DNA of 6,249 bases from assembly GCA_002470605.1 (NCBI GenBank), contig DKND01000085.1, forward strand, positions 5,635-11,883, read 5' to 3'. The translations under genes and the position numbers were made by a program. This document shows positions 1 through 5,020 of the stretch, in pieces. The notes beneath the pieces are model-generated. The model was not told the origin of the DNA and searched no databases. It saw nothing but the letters and a program-made list of their open reading frames with translations. How positions within the stretch are numbered: position 1 is the first letter of the stretch; every line of letters starts with the position of its first letter. This DNA is from Opitutia bacterium UBA7397. GTDB lineage: Bacteria; Verrucomicrobiota; Verrucomicrobiia; Opitutales; UBA953.

Positions 1-237
1 TCCTTTGTGATCGAGCAAGAACGCTACGCCAAGAGCTTCAAATTTCCTTTGCACTTCAATCAGAAGATTTCCAAACGCCTGCCCGACGGCTTAGGCGAAG
101 CCACCTTGACCTTCAAAGCCGGCGTCGTCTCATGGCATAACGACGAGCTTATCCAACGCATCGCGTCATTCTACGCCGAGTCCATCGGCACTTTGCTCAA
201 CCTCCACGCCGAACTGACCTTAAAGGATAACTCCTAG
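1..237 (+). CDS. 3' end of an unrecognised protein-coding gene (partial)
   Basis: The reading frame is open from the first base of the window and ends at TAG 235-237, giving about 78 visible residues. A GTG at 7-9 could serve as a start, but two in-frame sense codons precede it and the frame runs off the window, so this is more likely the C-terminus of a longer protein. The visible part looks like a soluble domain: a basic stretch (KSFKFPLHFNQKISKRLP), then a probable beta strand (EATLTFKAGVVSW), a helix (NDELIQRIASFYAESIGTLL) and a final strand (HAELTL). There is no signal peptide, membrane segment or catalytic motif that I recognise, and I cannot assign a family. Codon use (C/G at third positions) matches the neighbours. 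The next gene starts 24 bp downstream on the same strand, so co-transcription is plausible. Confidence 0.6.
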   Translation, partial: SFVIEQERYAKSFKFPLHFNQKISKRLPDGLGEATLTFKAGVVSWHNDELIQRIASFYAESIGTLLNLHAELTLKDNS

Positions 238-261
238 GCCATATCAATCTGCCTCTACTTC

Positions 262-984
262 ATGCGACCGCTCTGCATCTTTCTCCTCTCCTTCTTCACG
301 CTCGGCGCCTCGGCCGCTGAACTTGCTGAAGCCAAATTCCATCCGTTGACGGAAACCTTCGGGCCAGCGGGCTCTCCCGAAAGCCTCCACTACCTTCTTT
401 ACCTTCCGGAAACTTACGAAAAAGAAACTTACAAGAAGTGGCCGCTGGTGATCTTCCTGCACGGCTCTGGCGAACGCGGTACTGAAATCAATAGCGTCCG
501 GAAAAACGGCCTGCCCCACGAACTCGATCAACGAGGCACGACGCCTTATATCCTCATCGCGCCGCAATGTCCGGCGAACACGAAGTGGAATATCGCGACC
601 CTTGACGGCATGCTCAGCGATGCCTTGAAGCGCTATCGCATCGATACCCAACGTGTCATCATCACCGGACTCAGCCTCGGCGGTTTCGGCAGCTGGGGTT
701 GGGCTTGCGCGCACCCTGAACGATTTGCGGGCGTGATTCCCGTCTGCGGCGGCATCGATCCCGCCCAAACCGTAACGCTCAAAGGCATGCCCATCTGGGG
801 ATTTCACGGCGACAAAGACGGCTCCGTGAAAATCGAAGGTCATCTCGCGGCCATCGAAGCGGCCAAAAAGAACGGCGCCGACGTCAAGTTTACCGTTTAC
901 CCTGGAGTCGCTCATAACTCTTGGGAAAAAGCCTACGCGGAGCCTGAACTCGAAGGTTGGATTTTGACCCGCGTCCGGAAGTAA
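262..984 (+). CDS. Secreted alpha/beta hydrolase (predicted peptidase/esterase, dienelactone-hydrolase-like)
   Basis: This 240-residue protein has the layout of the COG4099-type 'predicted peptidase' or phospholipase/carboxylesterase group. Residues 1-19 form a signal peptide: Arg2, a hydrophobic core (LCIFLLSFFTLG) and an ASA/A cleavage region, with no lipobox Cys. The mature part begins with a strand-rich segment (HYLLYLPETY). The oxyanion region HGSGERG is at 67-73, the nucleophile elbow GLSLGG puts Ser138 at the active site, the acid is probably Asp186 in HGDKDGSV, and the general base is His218 in GVAHNSW, so the triad looks complete. Family members cleave esters or acyl bonds in the periplasm or outside the cell; the substrate cannot be read from sequence. 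No tandem carbohydrate-binding domain is present, so this is the bare catalytic module. The start at 262 is supported by the signal peptide that follows directly; no Shine-Dalgarno sequence precedes it. Hydrolase fold is near certain; peptidase versus esterase is unresolved. Confidence 0.9.
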   Translation: MRPLCIFLLSFFTLGASAAELAEAKFHPLTETFGPAGSPESLHYLLYLPETYEKETYKKWPLVIFLHGSGERGTEINSVRKNGLPHELDQRGTTPYILIAPQCPANTKWNIATLDGMLSDALKRYRIDTQRVIITGLSLGGFGSWGWACAHPERFAGVIPVCGGIDPAQTVTLKGMPIWGFHGDKDGSVKIEGHLAAIEAAKKNGADVKFTVYPGVAHNSWEKAYAEPELEGWILTRVRK

Positions 985-1001
985 GCGCAGCGAAGCCGCG
1001 A

Positions 1002-1063
1002 GGGGACACGCGGGCAAGGGCATGAAACCCCTTGTCCCCATGCCCCCGTGCCCATTTGCCCCC
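1002..1063. repeat. G-rich then C-rich low-complexity repeat upstream of alaS
   Basis: The spacer between the hydrolase and alaS holds a G-rich run (1002-1020) followed by a C-rich run (1028-1063). They can pair imperfectly. One option is a hairpin 1012-1020 with 1029-1037 (9 pairs including one G-T, loop 8 nt); another pairs GGGCATG 1018-1024 with CATGCCC 1039-1045. The C-rich part CGTGCCCATTTGCCCC (1047-1062) matches 14 of 16 bases of CGTGCCCACGTGCCCC at 4931-4946, so this belongs to an interspersed family. It may also help end the hydrolase transcript, but no T-run follows, so I do not call it a terminator. Confidence 0.6.
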
Positions 1064-1125
1064 TCAATTCCACCCTTCCCTTTTACCCGCAAGGAGGCTT
1101 AAAAATAGTCTCACCTTTACCGTTC

Positions 1126-3816
1126 ATGACCTCCGCCCAAGTACGCCAATCGTTCCTCGATTTCTTCAAATCGAAACAACACACGATTGTTAACTCTTCG
1201 AGCCTGATGCCCGATTCGCCCAATCTGCTCTTTACGAACGCCGGGATGAATCAGTTCGTGCCCATTTTTCTCGGCCAAACGAAATGCCCCTACACCCCAG
1301 GCCGGGCCGCCGATACCCAGAAATGCATCCGGGCCGGCGGCAAGCATAACGACCTCGAAGATGTCGGCCTTGATACCTATCACCACACGTTCTTCGAAAT
1401 GTTAGGCAATTGGTCTTTCGGAGATTACTTCAAAGCCGAAGCCATCGATTTCGCCTGGGAGCTGATCACCGAAGTCTGGAAGTTTCCGAAACACCGGCTC
1501 TACGCCACCGTCTACGCGCCGGATAAAAGCAAAGGGGATCCGTCCGACTTCGACCAAGAAGCTTGGGATAAGTGGGCCGAGAAATTCCGCGCCGCCGGGC
1601 TCGATCCCGCCGTGCACATCGTGAACGGAAATAAGAAAGATAATTTCTGGATGATGGGCGAGACCGGACCCTGCGGACCTTGCACCGAACTGCACGTCGA
1701 CCTCACACCGGAAGGCGATACCAAGGGCACGCTCGTCAACGGCAGCGATGCGCGTTGCATGGAGATCTGGAATCTCGTCTTCATTCAATTCAACGCTAAC
1801 CCCGACGGCACGTTCTCCCCGCTTCCCGCTCGCCACGTCGACACGGGCATGGGTTTTGAACGCGTCGCCGGCATCATGCAGTGCACAAAGAACTTCAAGG
1901 ACTTCTCGGGCGTCATTTCCAATTACGAGAGCGACGTCTTCACGCCGCTGTTCCGCCGCTTGGAAGAGCTTTCGGGCAAGAAATACGGCTCTACGCTGCC
2001 CGCCATCGGGGCGACCCTCCTGAGCGAACAAGAAAAGGCCGACATCGCCTTCCGCGTCATCGCCGACCACATCCGCACGCTTTCGTTCGCCATCGCCGAC
2101 GGCATCCAGCCGGGCAACTCCGATCGCAACTACGTCCTGCGTCGCATCCTGCGCCGCGCCGTGCGTTACGGCCGTACCTTAGGCCTCAGGGGTGGCTTCT
2201 TCCATAAACTTGTCGACGTACTCGCGGAAACCATGGGCGACGTCTTCCCCGAGATCCGGAGCCGACGCACCGTTGTCGCCGATGTCATCCGCATCGAAGA
2301 GGAATCCTTCAATCGCACACTCGACAAAGGTATCGCCCTTTTCGAAGAAGCCGCCGCCAAGCTCCCAGCCGGAGGCACCATTTCCGGCGCCTTGGCCTTC
2401 CGTCTCTACGACGAACAAGGCTTCCCGCTCGACCTGACCCAGCTTATGGCCCGTGAACGCGGCCTCACGGTGGATGGCGCTGGCTTTGAAAAGCTCATGG
2501 AGGAGCAGCGCGCCCGCGCCCGTGCCGCGCAGAAAAAAGAAGTCATCACGCTTTCGGACATCGGCTCGGAACACCCGACCACCTTCACCGGCTACGAGTC
2601 GTTGCAGACCAAGGCCAAGGTCGCCCAAGTGGCCAAGATCAAGGAGCGCACGGCGGTCATCTTAGATAAGTCTCCCTGTTACGCCGAGATGGGCGGACAG
2701 GTCGGGGATGCGGGCATCATCACCCAAGGCGGACGCCAATGGCGCGTCGTGGATACGCAAAAATCCGGCCAGACCTGGCTGCACTTCGTCGAAGGCGAAG
2801 AGACCCCGGAAACCGGTGCCGAAATTGAGATCACCGTCGATCAAGCCCGTCGCGACGCCATCCAACGCCACCACACCGTGACACACGTCCTGCACTGGGC
2901 GTTGCACGAAGTCGTCTCCAAGGAAGCTTCCCAAAAAGGCTCTGCGGTCGATCCGACGAAGCTAACCTTCGACTTCAATGGCCAGGCGCTCACGCCCGGA
3001 CAACTCATCGATATTGAACGCTTAGTTAACGAACGCATCCTCGCCAACGACGCCGTCAGTTGGAGCGAAGTAAAATATGCCAACGTCAAAGGACGCCCCG
3101 ACATCATGCAGTTCTTCGGCGATAAATATGGTGAATCCGTGCGCGTCGTGCAGGTCGGCGGTAAGGCCGCCGCTCTTGACGGCTGGTCGATGGAATTATG
3201 CGCCGGCACCCACGTCCGGCATCTCGGAGAAATCGGCCTCTTCCGCATCTCGGGAGAAAACGCCATCGCCGCGGGCGTCCGCCGCATCGAAGCCGTCGCC
3301 GGCTTAGCCGCCTACGAACGGGCCCGTGCTGAAGCGGAATTACTCAAAGCCTTGTCGACTTCAAGTAGCACGCCGATTCCGGATCTGATCAAACGCTTCG
3401 AGGCTTTGATCGAACAAGGCGCGGCCCTCGAAAAGAAATTGAAAAGCTATCGCGATAAAGAATCTGCGATTCTGGCCGACTCTCTGGCAGCCAAGGCCGC
3501 AGACCGAGCGGGCTTTAAATATGTCATCGCTCAGGTCAGCGTCGAAAATCCAAACGACCTGCGCGAGCTCGGAGCGAAGGTGGCTGGCAAAGTCGGTCCT
3601 ACCGCTGTCGTCGTCCTTGCTGCCGTCTTCGGCGACAAGGTCTCTCTCGTCGCCAACTGCGGTCCAGACGCCGTCAAGGCGGGCAAGGCTGCCGGCAAAA
3701 TCGTCACCGACGCCTGCGGTAAGCTGGGCGGCAAGGGTGGCGGCAAGCCCGACGCCGCAATGGGCGGCGGCACCGACATCTCCAAGGTCGCCGAAGCCTT
3801 GGGCAGCGTTGTGTAA
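1126..3816 (+). CDS. alaS: Alanyl-tRNA synthetase
   Basis: Charges tRNA-Ala with alanine in the cytoplasm and hydrolyses mischarged Ser/Gly-tRNA. From the ATG at 1126 it is 896 residues, close to the family length (E. coli 876). The N-terminus MTSAQVRQSFLDFFKSKQHT matches the conserved AlaRS start, so an in-frame ATG at 1048, which would add 26 residues encoded by the C-rich repeat, is rejected. The class II catalytic domain (about 1-250) contains LLFTNAGMNQF (35-45), HHTFFEMLGNWSFGDYF (86-102) and motif 3 HVDTGMGFER (237-246). A helical tRNA-recognition domain follows to about 460. The editing domain (about 555-715) has the zinc-type ligands His583/His587 and Cys692/His696; Cys692 lies in CAGTHV rather than the usual CGGTHV. 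The C-Ala domain ends with the glycine-rich GGKGGGKPDAAMGGG (868-882). No Shine-Dalgarno sequence sits at proper distance: AAGGAGG at 1091-1097 is 28 nt upstream. A hairpin follows the stop. Confidence 0.98.
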   Translation: MTSAQVRQSFLDFFKSKQHTIVNSSSLMPDSPNLLFTNAGMNQFVPIFLGQTKCPYTPGRAADTQKCIRAGGKHNDLEDVGLDTYHHTFFEMLGNWSFGDYFKAEAIDFAWELITEVWKFPKHRLYATVYAPDKSKGDPSDFDQEAWDKWAEKFRAAGLDPAVHIVNGNKKDNFWMMGETGPCGPCTELHVDLTPEGDTKGTLVNGSDARCMEIWNLVFIQFNANPDGTFSPLPARHVDTGMGFERVAGIMQCTKNFKDFSGVISNYESDVFTPLFRRLEELSGKKYGSTLPAIGATLLSEQEKADIAFRVIADHIRTLSFAIADGIQPGNSDRNYVLRRILRRAVRYGRTLGLRGGFFHKLVDVLAETMGDVFPEIRSRRTVVADVIRIEEESFNRTLDKGIALFEEAAAKLPAGGTISGALAFRLYDEQGFPLDLTQLMARERGLTVDGAGFEKLMEEQRARARAAQKKEVITLSDIGSEHPTTFTGYESLQTKAKVAQVAKIKERTAVILDKSPCYAEMGGQVGDAGIITQGGRQWRVVDTQKSGQTWLHFVEGEETPETGAEIEITVDQARRDAIQRHHTVTHVLHWALHEVVSKEASQKGSAVDPTKLTFDFNGQALTPGQLIDIERLVNERILANDAVSWSEVKYANVKGRPDIMQFFGDKYGESVRVVQVGGKAAALDGWSMELCAGTHVRHLGEIGLFRISGENAIAAGVRRIEAVAGLAAYERARAEAELLKALSTSSSTPIPDLIKRFEALIEQGAALEKKLKSYRDKESAILADSLAAKAADRAGFKYVIAQVSVENPNDLRELGAKVAGKVGPTAVVVLAAVFGDKVSLVANCGPDAVKAGKAAGKIVTDACGKLGGKGGGKPDAAMGGGTDISKVAEALGSVV

Positions 3817-3821
3817 GAACA

Positions 3822-3849
3822 GGTAGGGGCGCTGTCCCACCCCCCTACC
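3822..3849. repeat. GGTAGGGG/CCCCTACC hairpin just after alaS
   Basis: GGTAGGGG (3822-3829) and CCCCTACC (3842-3849) form a perfect 8-bp stem around a 12-nt loop, starting 5 nt after the alaS stop codon. It could act as a transcript-end structure, but the downstream side (GCCGGAATGG) has no T-run. Its outer bases GGTAGGG/CCCTACC resemble those of the palindromic element at 4840-4895, which suggests a dispersed extragenic palindrome family rather than a dedicated terminator. The rest of this spacer (3850-3963) shows nothing convincing. Confidence 0.5.
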
Positions 3850-3963
3850 GCCGGAATGGCTTTCCTCACGCCGATGCCAGAAAAGGCCACAAAATAAGGC
3901 TTTTCGACGCTGGCCTCCCCCGCTTGTCCTTGCCCTTTCGCCGGTGCCGGCTAGTCGTCATTC

Positions 3964-4776
3964 ATGGCCATCCGCCGTCTCACGCTCGTCGTCAATCGCA
4001 CCAAGCCCGGTGTCGAGGCCATCGTACAGGCCGTCCAAGAAGCGGCCCAGAAAGCCAACGTCACCCTCACCATCGCCGATGGCTGGCCGATCAGTCGCCA
4101 AGCCCTGCAAGGCGCTGATGCTTGCGGGGTCGTCGGTGGCGATGGGACGTTCCTAGGCGTCGCCGAGGCGGCGGCACTGGAAGGTGTTCCTCTTTTTGGC
4201 ATCAATCGCGGCAAACTCGGTTTCCTGGCCGCCTACCCCAGCGAAGATGTCGGAGCCTCTTTACATTCAATTCTCGCCGGAGACTTTCGCTTAGAAAAAC
4301 GCGCCTTGCTCGAAATTCGTTTCGCTGACCAGTCCTTCGCCCTCGCGCTCAATGACCTCGTCATCAAGACCCGTGACGTCTTCCGTATGGGACGATTCTC
4401 CGTCCTGGCCGACGGGTCGCGGGTGAACGAATACCGGGCCGATGGCCTGATCTTGGCCACGCCCACGGGCACTTCTGCGTATAACCTTGCCGCTGGCGGA
4501 CCGCTGGTGGATCCCGCCGCCTCCGTCATCGCCTTGACGCCGATCTGCGCCCATACGCTTTCAAATCGATCCGTAATTTTCGATGGTGAGACCGAACTGG
4601 AAATCCGCAGCGAAGATGGCGCCCAACTCGGCCTATCGGTCGATGGTCGCGAAACCCTTGAGGCTCAAGGAAGACTTCCCATCGTGATTCGGACCGCCAA
4701 AGTTCAACTCCATCTACTTCGCCCCAAGTCCTTGACGCATTTTGACGTCCTGCGGAGTAAGTTGAAGTGGTCGTAA
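3964..4776 (+). CDS. nadK: NAD kinase (ATP-NAD kinase)
   Basis: Phosphorylates NAD to NADP in the cytoplasm, the only de novo route to NADP. The protein is 270 residues, within the usual range of about 270-300. All family landmarks are present in order: GGDGTFL (58-64) with the catalytic Asp60; the GINRGKLGFL segment (79-88); ALNDLVI (128-134) with the Asn-Asp pair that binds the substrate; the long conserved YRADGLILATPTGTSAYNLAAGGP (157-180); the PICAHTLSNRSVI strand (193-205, usually PICPHTLSNRP); and LSVDGRE (224-230). The N-terminus is short, beginning directly with the first strand (RLTLVVNR), and the ATG at 3964 fits that. The leader has no Shine-Dalgarno sequence. A gap of 147 bp separates it from alaS and 244 bp from the ABC-F gene, both with hairpins, so it is probably its own transcription unit. 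Confidence 0.97.
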   Translation: MAIRRLTLVVNRTKPGVEAIVQAVQEAAQKANVTLTIADGWPISRQALQGADACGVVGGDGTFLGVAEAAALEGVPLFGINRGKLGFLAAYPSEDVGASLHSILAGDFRLEKRALLEIRFADQSFALALNDLVIKTRDVFRMGRFSVLADGSRVNEYRADGLILATPTGTSAYNLAAGGPLVDPAASVIALTPICAHTLSNRSVIFDGETELEIRSEDGAQLGLSVDGRETLEAQGRLPIVIRTAKVQLHLLRPKSLTHFDVLRSKLKWS

Positions 4777-4780
4777 ACAA

Positions 4781-4816
4781 GGGGGCAAGCTGGCACGGGG
4801 GCACGTTGACACGGGG
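4781..4816. repeat. G-rich repeat string (GGGGGCA/GGCACGGGGGCACG type) after nadK
   Basis: Begins 4 nt after the nadK stop. It consists of degenerate units of G-runs separated by CACG, CAAG or GACACG. The reverse complement of 4781-4797 matches 14 of 17 bases of 1047-1063 in the alaS leader, and the segment also pairs with the C-rich copy at 4931-4947 (14 of 17). It is therefore the opposite-strand version of the same repeat family. Confidence 0.6.
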
Positions 4817-4839
4817 AAAGCAAACCACCTACAGCCTTA

Positions 4840-4895
4840 GGTAGGGTTGAGCGCCCTCGCTCAACCGTGGCTGACCAAGGGTGGTCAGCCCTACC
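4840..4895. repeat. Palindromic element folding as a three-way junction
   Basis: Two perfect hairpins stand side by side. The first is GGTTGAGCG (4845-4853) with CGCTCAACC (4858-4866) around a CCCT loop. The second is GGCTGACCA (4869-4877) with TGGTCAGCC (4882-4890) around an AGGG loop. A closing 5-bp stem GGTAG (4840-4844) with CTACC (4891-4895) joins them. All 23 pairs are Watson-Crick, which is very unlikely by chance. The two tetraloops are complementary to each other. It resembles REP/MITE-like extragenic palindromes; transcribed from nadK it would also protect or end the mRNA, though no T-run follows. Confidence 0.75.
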
Positions 4896-4930
4896 CGAGA
4901 CAGCCTAACCCCTCCCCTTTACTCGTTACT

Positions 4931-4947
4931 CGTGCCCACGTGCCCCC
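4931..4947. repeat. C-rich repeat string, inverted relative to 4781-4816
   Basis: CGTGCCCACGTGCCCC is a near-copy of 1047-1062 (14 of 16) and an inverted near-copy of the string at 4781-4797. Together with 4781-4816 it brackets the three-way-junction element as imperfect inverted flanks. Confidence 0.5.
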
Positions 4948-4948
4948 T

Positions 4949-4997
4949 CGAGGGCGAGGTCAAGCGGTCGCCCAAGCGACCCTTGACCTCGCCCTCG
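4949..4997. repeat. Long perfect hairpin 23 nt before the ABC-F start
   Basis: CGAGGGCGAGGTCAAG (4949-4964) pairs without mismatch with CTTGACCTCGCCCTCG (4982-4997). Inside, after one bulged C (4965), GGTCGC (4966-4971) pairs with GCGACC (4976-4981) around a CCAA tetraloop. In total there are 22 base pairs with a single-nucleotide bulge. The following bases (GAGACCTCTTTATCG) lack a true T-run, so a Rho-independent terminator is not well supported. Its tetraloop-capped design matches the element at 4840-4895, so it may be another extragenic palindrome. Because only 23 nt remain before the ATG, it must lie in the ABC-F leader RNA or overlap its promoter. Confidence 0.75.
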
Positions 4998-5020
4998 GAG
5001 ACCTCTTTATCGCCCTTTCG

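Noticed and set aside
244..1092. Long minus-strand open frame (282 codons) opposite the hydrolase
   Set aside because: It covers a gene with a complete catalytic triad and signal peptide. The predicted product is Arg/Gly/Glu-rich without any family motif, as expected for the reverse complement of a GC-rich gene. The same applies to the minus-strand frame at 1402-2070 opposite alaS.
1099..1106. TTAAAAAT as a -10 box for alaS
   Set aside because: AT-rich against a GC-rich background, but no acceptable -35 sequence at 16-18 bp upstream.
1048..1125. Upstream ATG at 1048 as the alaS start
   Set aside because: The extra 26 residues are encoded partly by the C-rich repeat, have no similarity to AlaRS N-termini, and the conserved family start begins exactly at 1126.
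3881..3904. Possible Rho-independent terminator (AAAAGGCC ... GGCTTTT)
   Set aside because: The stem has about 7 pairs, needs a bulge, is mostly A-T, and has a long AT-rich loop; only four T follow as part of the stem. Too weak to call.
4806..4835. Perfect TTGACA at 4806-4811 as a -35 box for the ABC-F gene
   Set aside because: At 17-18 bp spacing the -10 candidate is CTACAG/TACAGC, a poor match, and the hexamer lies inside the G-rich repeat. A transcript from here would carry both palindromes; there is no independent support.
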